Counted from the first letter of the stretch, positions 1-7,395 are shown. The stretch is 13,691 nt of DNA from Prevotella sp. CAG:891 (GCA_000437675.1 FR901737.1:1-13691), one strand, 5' to 3'. Translations and numbers: made by a program. The notes: generated by a model from the letters alone, not told the origin.

Positions 1-175
1 TATCAACAGAAAAAGATATTCTTAAGGGACGACTAAATAGGTTTTACCGTTTAATTGACTTGTTTTGGGCGAAGTTAACGATTATTCGTTTCAAACCTGT
101 TTAATATGCTTTCCATATTTGCCTGTTGGGGCAAAAACTATGGTATTCAGTAGGGCGCGTTTGGGCTATGTGTAC

Positions 176-217
176 AAAAAAAACGCAGCACTCATCTTGA
201 ACAATGAATGCTGCGTT
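176..217 (-). terminator. Rho-independent terminator of nifJ
   Basis: On the minus strand a 9-bp perfect stem (AACGCAGCA at 209-217 read in reverse, TGCTGCGTT at 182-190) closes an 18-nt loop and is followed directly by a run of eight T (176-183 on the minus strand). It lies about 65 nt past the nifJ stop codon, and no other minus-strand gene lies between, so it is the likely end of the nifJ transcript. On the plus strand the stem has no T-run after it. Confidence 0.85.
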
Positions 218-230
218 GGCAGGTATTTTA

Positions 231-256
231 TTCAGCACCCGCAATTAGGTGCTGAA
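231..256. repeat. Perfect 9-bp inverted repeat between nifJ and its terminator
   Basis: TTCAGCACC (231-239) and GGTGCTGAA (248-256) form a perfect stem with an 8-nt loop, 27 nt after the nifJ stop. Neither strand has a T-run beside it, so it is not a classical terminator. It may protect the 3' end of the nifJ mRNA; that role is inferred from position only. Confidence 0.6.
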
Positions 257-282
257 CAAATAATGATGTTGTTTTTGCGGAA

Positions 283-3200
283 TTAAAGGCTCCAGTCTTC
301 CTTGGTCTTGCGAACGTACGAAGCGTAACGGCGCTGTGCAGCCTTCTTCGTTTCGTCGAAGAGTTCCTGTGCCTGTTCGGGCATAGCCTTCTTCAGTGAG
401 AGGAAACGTACTTCGTGGTCGAGGTAATCCTGGAACATATCCCAGTTGGGCTCCTTCGAGTCGAGCGTGAAGGGGTTCTTGCCTTCGAGTTCGAGTTCGG
501 GGTTGTAACGCCAGAGGTGCCAGTAACCGCAAGCAACGGCGCGGGCTTCTTCGGCCTGTGAACGTCCCATACCGCCCTTGATCTTCAAACCGTGGTTGAT
601 ACAGGGAGCGTAGGCAATGATGAGTGAAGGTCCGTGGTAAGCTTCAGCTTCGCGGATAGCCTTGAGGCACTGTGCCTGGTCGGCACCCATAGCAACCTGT
701 GCCACGTAAACATAGCCGTAAGTAGCTTGCATAAGGCCGAGGTCCTTCTTCGTTACGCGCTTACCGGCTGCGGCAAACTGAGCAATGGCACCAACGGGGG
801 TAGCCTTTGAAGCCTGACCACCGGTGTTCGAGTAAACTTCGGTATCGAGCACGAGGATGTTAACGTCTTCGCCGCTGGCCAATACGTGGTCGAGACCACC
901 GTAACCGATGTCGTACGAAGCACCGTCGCCACCGATAATCCACTGGCTGCGCTTGGTGAGGAAGTGAGCCAATTCGCTGAGCTGCTTGCAAACGGGGCAA
1001 CCATCGGCAGCACCCTTCTGAATCATGGGTTCGAGCTTGTTGGCAGCAGCGCGGCTTGCGTCAGCATCTTCCTGTCCGGCAATCCATTCAGCAGCAGCTT
1101 CCTTGAATTCTGCAGGAACGTGTTCGTCGGCCGAAGCGGCTTCGAGCAAGTTCTGAATGCGCTTGCGCATCTTCTTGTTGGCCATTACCATACCCAAACC
1201 GAATTCGCAGAAGTCCTCGAAGAGTGAGTTTGCCCAAGCAGGACCCTGACCCTTTTCGTTCGTGGTGTAAGGAGTTGAAGGAATTGAACCAGAGTAAATA
1301 GATGAGCAACCGGTAGCGTTGGCAATCATCTGACGATCGCCGAAGAGCTGGCTGACGAGTTTTACGTACGGAGTTTCACCGCAACCAGAGCAAGCGCCTG
1401 AGAACTCGAAGAGCGGGGTAGCAAACTGTGAGTTCTTGGGATTGAGTTTCACGTCAACCAAGTGCTGTTTGCTGGTTACGTTCTTCACGCAGTATTCCCA
1501 GTTTCCGGCTTCGTCCATCTGAGTTTCGAGGGGCACCATTTCGAGAGCCTTGTTGCCCTTCATACCGGGACAAACGTCGGCACAGTTACCGCAACCCAAG
1601 CAGTCGAGCACGTCAACCTGCTGAACGAAGTGCATACCCTTCATGGCGGCAGGAGCCTTCATTTCGAGGGTTTCGCCCTTGAAGCCGTTCAGTTCTTCGT
1701 CGGTGAGTACGAACGGACGGATGGCTGCGTGAGGACATACGAAGTCGCACTTGTTACACTGGATACAGTTTTCTTTGTGCCATACCGGAACGAATGCAGC
1801 CACACCGCGCTTTTCGTAAGCAGCAGTACCCTGTTCCCAAGTACCGTCTTCCGACACCTTGAATGCGCTAACGGGGAGCAAGTCGCCGTTTTGAGCATTG
1901 ATGGGGCGTACGAGGTCAGAGATGTAAGCGGGTTCGTCGCGTACTTCCTTTTCGTCCTCAGGAAGGTTTGCCCATGCGGGGTCGATAGCCAACTTCTGGT
2001 ATTCGCCGCCGCGGTCAACAGCCTGGTAGTTCTTGTCGACAACGTCCTGACCCTTCTTGCCATACGACTTCACGATGAACTTCTTCATCTGCTCAATGGC
2101 CAAATCAACGGGGATTACCTCGGTGATGCGGAAGAAGGCAGACTGAAGGATGGTGTTCGTACGGTTGCCGAGGCCGATTTCCTGGGCAATCTTGGTTGCG
2201 TTGATATAGTAAACGGTGATGTTGTGCTGAGCAAAGTAGCGCTTGGCATTGTTGGGCAGGTTGGCAGCCAACTCGTCGCCTTCCCAAATGGTGTTGAGCA
2301 GGAAGGTACCGTTGTCGCGCAAACCGCGAAGCACGTCGTACATGTGCAGATAAGCCTGAACGTGGCAAGCCACGAAGTTCGGGGTCTTAATCTGATAGGT
2401 AGAACGGATGGGGGTGTCGCCGAAACGGAGGTGTGAGCAGGTGAAACCGCCCGACTTCTTCGAGTCGTACGAGAAGTATGCCTGGCAATACTTGTCGGTG
2501 TTGTCACCGATAATCTTGATGCTGTTCTTGTTGGCACCTACAGTACCGTCGGCACCGAGACCGTAGAATTTAGCTTCGAAAATGCCTTCGCCGCCCAGTG
2601 CTTTTTCAGCTTCGAGGGGCAGTGAGCAGAAGGTTACATCGTCAACGATACCTACGGTGAAGTGATCCTTGGGTTCGGGGAGTGCGAGGTTTTCGTAAAC
2701 CGAGATAATCATCGTCGGAGTAGTGTCGCATGAGCCTAAGCCGTAGCGTCCGCCAACGATAACCGGACGGTTCTCTGCATTGTAGAAAGCATCCTTCACG
2801 TCGAGATACAAAGGTTCGCCGCTTGCACCGGGTTCCTTCGTACGGTCGAGCACAGCAATCTTCTTGCAGGTCTTGGGCACTGCAGCGAGGAGGTGCTTCA
2901 CTGAGAAGGGACGGTAGAGGTGTACGCTGACCATACCCACCTTTTCGCCCTTGGCGTTGAGGTAGTCGATGGCTTCGCGGGCAGCTTCGGTTACTGAACC
3001 CATGCAGATGATTACGCGTTCAGCGTCATCGGCACCGTAGTAGCTGAAGAGTTTGTATTCGCGACCCGTGATTTTGCTGATTTCAGCCATGTACTTTTCG
3101 ACGATGGCAGGCACAGCATCGTAGTAGCTGTTGCACACTTCGCGGTGAGCGAAGAAGGTTTCGGGGTTCTCGGCCATACCGCGTGCCACGGGGTGTTCGG

Positions 3201-3831
3201 GCGTAAGGGCGCGGCTGCGGAACTCGCTAACCTTGTCCATGGGAACGAGCGGACGGATGTCTTCCTGGTCCATAACCTCGATCTTCTGGTATTCGTGTGA
3301 AGTGCGGAAACCGTCGAAGAAGTTGATAAAGGGCACGCGGCTTTCGAGCGTAGCAAGGTGAGCTACAGCCGAAAGGTCCATTACTTCCTGAACTGAACCT
3401 TCGCACAGCATGGCAAAACCGGTTTGGCGGCAAGCCATTACGTCCTGATGGTCGCCAAAGATACAGAGTGAGTGGCTGGCCAACGTACGGGCTGAAACGT
3501 GGAACACGCAGGGAAGCAATTCGCCTGCTATCTTGTACATATTAGGAATCATGAGAAGCAGACCCTGCGATGCGGTGAACGTCGTCGTGAGCGCACCGGC
3601 TTGAAGCGAACCGTGAACAGCACCTGCGGCGCCGCCTTCGCTTTGCATTTCCTGCACCTTCACCGTGTCGCCAAACAGGTTAATACGTCCCTGAGCTGAC
3701 CACTCATCTACGTGTTCGGCCATAGGCGACGAAGGAGTGATGGGGTAAATGGCAGCAACTTCGCTGAACATATAAGCAATATGCGCAGCGGCCTGGTTGC
3801 CGTCACAAGTAATGAAATTCTTGTTTGCCAT
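283..3831 (-). CDS. nifJ: Pyruvate:ferredoxin (flavodoxin) oxidoreductase, single-chain
   Basis: This cytoplasmic enzyme of anaerobes oxidises pyruvate with CoA to acetyl-CoA and CO2, passing electrons to ferredoxin or flavodoxin. The 1182-residue chain has the order expected of homodimeric PFOR. An N-terminal pyruvate/TPP domain carries YPITPSSPMAEH (29-40), a conserved Glu in QSEGG (65) and Arg115. A ferredoxin-like domain has two 4Fe-4S motifs, CIQCNKCDFVCP (C689, C692, C695, C699) and CLGCGNCADVCP (C744, C747, C750, C754). The proximal cluster ligands are C814, C817, C842 and C1077. The TPP/Mg site is GDG (968-970) to NTGGQ (1002-1006). The frame stays open for 62 codons upstream, but MANKNF is where family similarity begins, so ATG 3831 is chosen. 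The chain is shorter than Desulfovibrio africanus PFOR and lacks its C-terminal extension. No clear promoter was found in the 302 bp upstream. PFOR is also a known electron source for activating metronidazole. Confidence 0.97.
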   Translation of the reverse strand: MANKNFITCDGNQAAAHIAYMFSEVAAIYPITPSSPMAEHVDEWSAQGRINLFGDTVKVQEMQSEGGAAGAVHGSLQAGALTTTFTASQGLLLMIPNMYKIAGELLPCVFHVSARTLASHSLCIFGDHQDVMACRQTGFAMLCEGSVQEVMDLSAVAHLATLESRVPFINFFDGFRTSHEYQKIEVMDQEDIRPLVPMDKVSEFRSRALTPEHPVARGMAENPETFFAHREVCNSYYDAVPAIVEKYMAEISKITGREYKLFSYYGADDAERVIICMGSVTEAAREAIDYLNAKGEKVGMVSVHLYRPFSVKHLLAAVPKTCKKIAVLDRTKEPGASGEPLYLDVKDAFYNAENRPVIVGGRYGLGSCDTTPTMIISVYENLALPEPKDHFTVGIVDDVTFCSLPLEAEKALGGEGIFEAKFYGLGADGTVGANKNSIKIIGDNTDKYCQAYFSYDSKKSGGFTCSHLRFGDTPIRSTYQIKTPNFVACHVQAYLHMYDVLRGLRDNGTFLLNTIWEGDELAANLPNNAKRYFAQHNITVYYINATKIAQEIGLGNRTNTILQSAFFRITEVIPVDLAIEQMKKFIVKSYGKKGQDVVDKNYQAVDRGGEYQKLAIDPAWANLPEDEKEVRDEPAYISDLVRPINAQNGDLLPVSAFKVSEDGTWEQGTAAYEKRGVAAFVPVWHKENCIQCNKCDFVCPHAAIRPFVLTDEELNGFKGETLEMKAPAAMKGMHFVQQVDVLDCLGCGNCADVCPGMKGNKALEMVPLETQMDEAGNWEYCVKNVTSKQHLVDVKLNPKNSQFATPLFEFSGACSGCGETPYVKLVSQLFGDRQMIANATGCSSIYSGSIPSTPYTTNEKGQGPAWANSLFEDFCEFGLGMVMANKKMRKRIQNLLEAASADEHVPAEFKEAAAEWIAGQEDADASRAAANKLEPMIQKGAADGCPVCKQLSELAHFLTKRSQWIIGGDGASYDIGYGGLDHVLASGEDVNILVLDTEVYSNTGGQASKATPVGAIAQFAAAGKRVTKKDLGLMQATYGYVYVAQVAMGADQAQCLKAIREAEAYHGPSLIIAYAPCINHGLKIKGGMGRSQAEEARAVACGYWHLWRYNPELELEGKNPFTLDSKEPNWDMFQDYLDHEVRFLSLKKAMPEQAQELFDETKKAAQRRYASYVRKTKEDWSL

Positions 3832-4133
3832 AATGTTTTTGTAAAATAGAAAGATTGAAATTTGCTTATTTACTGAGAAAGGCCCGAAAGCCTCTCGTTT
3901 TTTTTGAGGAGGAAAGCCCCAAAGCTCCCCCTCGTAAAGGATGAACCCGAAGGCACTCCTTTGCACGGGTGTGAACAGGCAAAACCTGCAACCCCGTTTG
4001 TTTGAGGAATCCGGCAAACAGACGCTGAACGTCCTTTACCCGGCATACCCCTCTGTATCGTATGAGCAGATGTGGCAGAGCATTTTCACCCACACCTGCC
4101 TGATTTGTCAGGTCGTTATGTGTCCTGCGCAGT
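3832..4133. other. Gap between the ATPase gene and nifJ
   Basis: This gap separates two minus-strand genes. I found no TAnnTTTG motif with a matching -33 element on the minus strand, so the nifJ promoter is either non-consensus or shared with the upstream gene. Visible structures are a GC-rich hairpin at 3875-3896 followed by T8 on the plus strand (separate entry), an imperfect G-rich/C-rich fold at about 3905-3933, and a 5-bp hairpin CCTGA/TCAGG at 4099-4112 just past the ATPase stop. Short frames here look non-coding. Confidence 0.6.
3875..3905 (+). terminator. Hairpin plus T8, oriented against nifJ
   Basis: GAGAAAGGC (3875-3883) can pair with GCCTCTC (3890-3896) with a two-base bulge, and a run of eight T follows at 3898-3905. 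The shape is a plus-strand intrinsic terminator, yet both neighbouring genes are on the minus strand. Read in the nifJ direction, the same DNA gives A8 followed by a GC-rich hairpin about 45 nt before the start codon, so it may instead be a 5' UTR structure. Confidence 0.35.
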
Positions 4134-5315
4134 TTAATACAAGAAACCGAACAACCATAAAGGTATTTCGTTTTCGCGACCCACATCCGTGTTGTAGCGC
4201 ACATAAATGGTGTCGGCCGTAGTGCGCACACGGCGAGCCTTGTCGCACACACAGATATTCGTATTGTTATTGATACGGAACATACCAGAGCGATGTCCCT
4301 TGTTCACTGTATGGTGACGCCACAAGCAGTTCACGAAATACGTTTCCATGATGTTCTGCTCCGACATCGTGTTGTCATACACCGCATACATCAAGTTTGC
4401 ATCGTGCAGATAAATAGCCGCCGGTTTCTTCGGGAAAGTTTCGCCCTCGCGGTGCACCATATTGATCAGGCGGGTTTCCTCCAGATACTTCAGGTAATTC
4501 ATCACCGTAGCGCGCGAAGTACCGATTTCCTGCGCCAGCTTGCTCACATTGGGGGCCGAAGGGTCGCCAATAGCCAACAAATACAGCAATTTCTTGATGC
4601 GCGACAAATATTTCAGCTCAATTTGCTTGTTCAGCAGCAAATCCACCTCAATCATGTTGTTCATCGCCTTGAGCAAAGCCTCCGTGAAGTTATGATTTTC
4701 GAGGAAGAAAGGATAATAGCCATGCTGCAAGTACTCCTGGAAGTAGTTCCACGGATGCACCTTCGGCAAGATGCCGCGTAGAATGTGTTCGTGGTTAGCC
4801 AGCAACTGGTCGAAAGTATAAGCCTCGAAGTTAAAGTCCGTCTGCAAGTTAATGTACTCTCTGAACGAAAAACCATGAAGCACATACGTGCGGCTGATGG
4901 CACTCAGTTCGGTCGAATCCTCCTCCTCGGGGTTCACCGAAGTCGTTGAATACACAATGCGCAGATAAGGATATTTATGGTAGCACTCCACCAACTGCTC
5001 ACGCCAACCGGGCAATTTGAAAGCCTGATCGATGAGCAGCACCTGACCTCCACGCGCCACAAATTCGCCGGCAAAGTCCACAATGCCGTGCGCATGAAAA
5101 TAAAAACTATTTAAATCAATGTAGAGACACTGATGCAAACGCACGTCGAAATGCTCTTTGGCATACTGCAACAGAAAGGATGTACGGCCTACACCGCGCG
5201 GGCCCTTGATGCCTATCATGCGATAGCTCCAATCAATCGTATCCATGAGCGAACGGCGTACCGGTGCATTGAAATGCTCCATCAGATAAGCGTGCGATAA
5301 GAAAAACGTCTCCAT
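4134..5315 (-). CDS. AAA_14/DUF4143-type protein with degenerate ATPase motifs
   Basis: The 393-residue product has the layout of the Bacteroidetes P-loop family with an AAA_14 ATPase domain, a winged-helix-like middle part (around residues 260-290, with an SRATVMNYLKYLEE helix) and a C-terminal DUF4143/PD-(D/E)XK-like region ending PLWLFGFLY. The catalytic positions depart from the pattern I know for the family. The P-loop reads GPRGVGRTS (38-46), with Arg44 where Lys is expected. Walker B reads LLIDQ (Asp96-Gln97) where Asp-Glu is expected. The usual TGSS sensor segment is STTS (123-126). The C-terminal nuclease-like FEVGGK region reads ICVCDK. It is otherwise full length with no stop or frameshift, so it looks like a maintained pseudoenzyme rather than a decayed gene. 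A TTG two codons upstream (5321) is in frame, but ATG 5315 is preferred. Its biological role is not known to me. Confidence 0.85.
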   Translation of the reverse strand: METFFLSHAYLMEHFNAPVRRSLMDTIDWSYRMIGIKGPRGVGRTSFLLQYAKEHFDVRLHQCLYIDLNSFYFHAHGIVDFAGEFVARGGQVLLIDQAFKLPGWREQLVECYHKYPYLRIVYSTTSVNPEEEDSTELSAISRTYVLHGFSFREYINLQTDFNFEAYTFDQLLANHEHILRGILPKVHPWNYFQEYLQHGYYPFFLENHNFTEALLKAMNNMIEVDLLLNKQIELKYLSRIKKLLYLLAIGDPSAPNVSKLAQEIGTSRATVMNYLKYLEETRLINMVHREGETFPKKPAAIYLHDANLMYAVYDNTMSEQNIMETYFVNCLWRHHTVNKGHRSGMFRINNNTNICVCDKARRVRTTADTIYVRYNTDVGRENEIPLWLFGFLY

Positions 5316-5502
5316 TTGCAATTTATAATTTCAGATATACGGATGTTCCCCCTCGTAATAATATCCCGACCGCCAGCCTGAAACGGCACGCGAAAACGGC
5401 TGCATCCCCATCATATATTTGTGCCTATGTATTTTTAAAGAAAAACACATGTATACAGAACAACAAGCAGCCCTCGGCAGACAGAACTACAAAGAACATC
5501 TC

Positions 5503-5539
5503 AAAAAAAATAGCGCAATACGACGGCACAGCCTACGCT
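5503..5539 (-). terminator. Possible attenuator in the ATPase gene leader
   Basis: On the minus strand AGCG (5539-5536) can pair with CGCT (5515-5512) around an inner GGC/GCC stem, and a run of eight T follows one base later (5510-5503). The stem is short and interrupted, so this is a weak call. It sits between the promoter at 5647-5679 and the gene start at 5315, where an early terminator would act as an attenuator. Confidence 0.3.
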
Positions 5540-5582
5540 GCTGACTCATTCGTAAAATCGTTCACAAGGATAAACCAGTGTA

Positions 5583-5612
5583 TTATTTGGGCTGAATACC
5601 AAAAACATACAT
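5583..5612 (-). CDS. Possible 9-residue leader peptide
   Basis: An ATG at 5612 opens MYVFGIQPK and a stop. GGAGG lies 8 nt upstream (5625-5621), unusually good for this organism, whose other genes mostly lack such a site. A second ATG at 5608 in another frame gives a 20-residue peptide ending near 5546. Both start about 30 nt past the inferred transcription start. I do not recognise either peptide, and the frame is short enough to occur by chance. Confidence 0.22.
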   Translation of the reverse strand: MYVFGIQPK

Positions 5613-5646
5613 CTTTCTACCCTCCAAAACAATCCTTTCGCTACCG

Positions 5647-5679
5647 CAAAGGTACAAAAGTAGTACGACACTCGCAAAA
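5647..5679 (-). promoter_or_regulatory. Consensus Bacteroidetes promoter for the ATPase gene
   Basis: On the minus strand TTTTG (5679-5675) is followed after 20 bp by TACCTTTG (5654-5647), an exact TAnnTTTG -7 element. Transcription would start near 5640, giving a leader of about 325 nt before the ATG at 5315. The long leader is notable; its contents are listed separately. Confidence 0.75.
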
Positions 5680-5753
5680 TCTATATGGCATTTTTTTGAA
5701 TTATTATCCCTTAATTTATCAACATCAGATAGCAAATTCGATAAACTTTTTTA

Positions 5754-5949
5754 ATTGAAGTCGTCTGAACTTTTATGAAATTCAAGATTCGCCTTAATTC
5801 TTGAGGCGTTTTTCGGCCTTGAAAAAGGAGTGTAGCGAGCTACACGACTGATGAAGGTCAAAAAACGGCCAAAAAGAAAGGTGAAGATTGAATTTAAAGA
5901 GAGAAATCTCCAAATCAAATCTTCGTCAGAAAAGTTTAGACGACTTCAA
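5754..5949. mobile_element. MITE-like palindromic element
   Basis: The ends are 20-bp terminal inverted repeats with one mismatch: TTGAAGTCGTCTGAACTTTT at 5755-5774 against the complement of 5930-5949. Inside, the two halves keep matching: AAATTCAA (5778-5785) faces TTGAATTT (5888-5895), a GGCGTTTTTCGGCCTT block (5805-5820) faces its approximate complement at 5854-5870, and the centre is the perfect hairpin GTGTAGC-GA-GCTACAC (5829-5844). The whole element could fold as one long cruciform or hairpin. A TA dinucleotide stands at each side (5752-5753 and 5950-5951), compatible with a TA target duplication but weak evidence alone. There is no transposase, so it would be mobilised in trans. Confidence 0.7.
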
Positions 5950-5956
5950 TATCAAG

Positions 5957-5988
5957 TAGAAACCCCAATATATAAGTGGGTGTTTCTA
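5957..5988. repeat. Inverted repeat next to the MITE-like element
   Basis: TAGAAACCCC (5957-5966) pairs with GGGTGTTTCTA (5978-5988) with one bulged base around an AT-rich loop. The plus strand then runs AATTGTTTTT, giving a terminator-like look, but no plus-strand gene lies upstream. It begins 7 bp past the palindrome and may belong to the same element. Confidence 0.5.
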
Positions 5989-6311
5989 ATTGTTTTTACC
6001 GTAACAACGCATTTTCCGTCCCTCGCTGCTTCTTGCTGCGCACCGAAGCCTCACAAGCACTATAACAGCCCGCCGGACAGGGCCGTGTGAGGGCAGGAAC
6101 ACAATCGGAAAACACGGCAAAACAGCAAGTCTGCGCTAACCAAAACTCAACACCGGCTTACAGCAACCACCTTTTTCACAATCCGACCCCAATTTTGTAT
6201 CTTTAAGAAAGCAAAATGCAGTAAATACAATTTCTACCTCTTCATTTTGCTTACCACACTTCCCAAAATGTGAAGTTATATAAAGAAGTACTGCAAATAT
6301 TTATCTATAAA

Positions 6312-6343
6312 TTTGGAAAATATTAAAATCTGTCTTAATTTTG
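6312..6343 (+). promoter_or_regulatory. Consensus promoter of the lipoprotein gene
   Basis: TTTG (6312-6315) is followed after 20 bp by TAATTTTG (6336-6343), an exact TAnnTTTG -7 element with ideal spacing. Transcription would start near 6350, leaving a leader of about 190 nt before the coding sequence. Confidence 0.75.
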
Positions 6344-6435
6344 CAATGAACACTGAGACTCTGCACCCATTTTTACCCTCATTACCCCCTCTATTACCAA
6401 CTTACTTAACACACTTCCGGGCACATAAGCTACAT

Positions 6436-6475
6436 CTCGACATCAAGCAGTTCTAAGTCGAGTTGCTTATCTTTT
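6436..6475 (+). promoter_or_regulatory. Two competing stems in the lipoprotein leader
   Basis: CTCGAC (6436-6441) can pair with GTCGAG (6457-6462), and AAGCA (6445-6449) can pair with TGCTT (6464-6468). The arms interleave, and the joining segment before TGCTT is a single base, too short for a normal pseudoknot, so the two stems probably exclude each other. The second stem is followed by ATCTTTTT, resembling a weak terminator. This could be an attenuator, but the stems are only 5-6 bp. Confidence 0.3.
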
Positions 6476-6543
6476 TCGAGGTTTTTCACGCATTCCTGTC
6501 GCCCCGTGACACCATGCAGATTCATCTCTTTCTCAAAATGCAC

Positions 6544-7356
6544 ATGAATAGAATTTCCAAACTCATTCCGGCTGTCGTCGGTATGCTCATCTTGTGTTTA
6601 GCTGGGTCTTGCTTCGATCAGCGCAAAACCAGCAAACTCCCGCCCATTGCCAATAATGTGGTGGGCAAATGGGTTATAGCACACGGCTTCGAAAACAAGC
6701 ATGGAAGTTGGGTCGAAGTAGCCGACTACGATGCTGTAGGAAATTTCTATACATTCTATAAAGACGGACGCGCAGTAATCAGCTACACCGACAACGACGG
6801 GCAAACCTACCTGCGCGAAACCACTTGGCAGGCCGACGACGAAAATGAAATTTTCACCATCAATGGTTTCGACACCCAAATGCTCCTGCTCAAAAACGAC
6901 AGTATGGAATTGGGATACAGAGATCAGGAAAACCGAAAAACCACATGCGAAGCTGTCTACAAAGACTGCTGGAAAAGAGTGAGTCCGGGCAACCAAACAT
7001 TGGCCGAACAACTCATCGGCAAATGGAATCACCTGAACAGCTACGAAAAAAAAGGTAAACAATGGGTCGTTACTCACAAAGGAGCGCCCGACCGCGCCTA
7101 CGTTACCTTTGGCGCAGACGGCGACTTAAAGTCGCACACCGAAATCAACGGACGCACCCTGAAAGCCGAACTCTTCTGGAGTATCAACAACCAAACCGGC
7201 GAAATGTTCTGCTTCAAGGAAGACGAATCGAACACCATACGCATCCGGGTCTACAACGACACCCTTGAATGTGTTTATACCAAAAACTTCGATTTGGAAA
7301 CTCCCGGCAAAATAACCTACGGCGAATACCGCGACCTATTCGTCCGCAACAAATAA
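6544..7356 (+). CDS. Lipoprotein with two repeated lipocalin-like domains
   Basis: The 270-residue product starts with a basic N-region (MNRISK), a hydrophobic core and the cleavage segment LAGSC (19-23), so Cys23 is the likely lipidated residue of a cell-envelope lipoprotein. The mature part contains the same unit twice, at about 41-140 and 159-255. Each begins GKW and continues with an aromatic/charged strand pattern (HGSWVEV / GKQWVVT, FYKDGRAVISYT / FGADGDLKSHT, RETTWQ / KAELFWS, MLLLKNDSMELGY / RIRVYNDTLECVY). This matches the small beta-barrel lipocalin-like proteins common in Bacteroidetes, assigned from pattern and not from a search. Alternative in-frame starts lie at 6538, 6514 and 6463; 6544 or 6538 gives the most compact signal peptide. 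The gene is monocistronic, with its own promoter and terminator. Ligand and function are unknown. Confidence 0.85.
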   Translation: MNRISKLIPAVVGMLILCLAGSCFDQRKTSKLPPIANNVVGKWVIAHGFENKHGSWVEVADYDAVGNFYTFYKDGRAVISYTDNDGQTYLRETTWQADDENEIFTINGFDTQMLLLKNDSMELGYRDQENRKTTCEAVYKDCWKRVSPGNQTLAEQLIGKWNHLNSYEKKGKQWVVTHKGAPDRAYVTFGADGDLKSHTEINGRTLKAELFWSINNQTGEMFCFKEDESNTIRIRVYNDTLECVYTKNFDLETPGKITYGEYRDLFVRNK

Positions 7357-7395
7357 CCGCCACACTTCCGTGTGTCGGCACACCTTCACCCCCGA

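Larger units (their letters stand above)
5316..6543. other. 1.2-kb divergent intergenic region
   Basis: This region lies between the minus-strand ATPase gene and the plus-strand lipoprotein gene. It holds a minus-strand promoter and leader (5316-5679), a palindromic MITE-like element (5754-5949), a hairpin (5957-5988), a CCTCACA/TGTGAGG inverted repeat enclosing GCCC/GGGC (6049-6092), a perfect 9-bp inverted repeat AAGCAAAAT/ATTTTGCTT (6209-6252), a plus-strand promoter (6312-6343) and a foldable leader. No convincing gene was found; the only long frame (5851-6090) starts inside the palindrome. Confidence 0.7.

Noticed and set aside
3..104. A plus-strand frame entering from the left edge that ends at 104, possibly the tail of an upstream gene.
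   Set aside because: Only 33 codons, no recognisable motif, and chance open frames of that length are common.
65..286. A 73-codon plus-strand frame.
   Set aside because: It crosses the nifJ terminator and second hairpin, and the peptide is not recognisable.
1462..2436. A 324-codon open frame on the plus strand inside nifJ.
   Set aside because: It is antisense to well-conserved PFOR sequence and arises from the codon bias of nifJ; it has no promoter and no recognisable domain.
3832..4017. A 62-residue N-terminal extension of nifJ.
   Set aside because: It runs through a hairpin and A-rich leader and lacks PFOR similarity; family N-termini begin at MANKNF-like sequence.
5851..6090. A 79-codon plus-strand frame starting inside the palindromic element.
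   Set aside because: The first third is simply the right half of the inverted repeat; the rest has no features, and there is no promoter.
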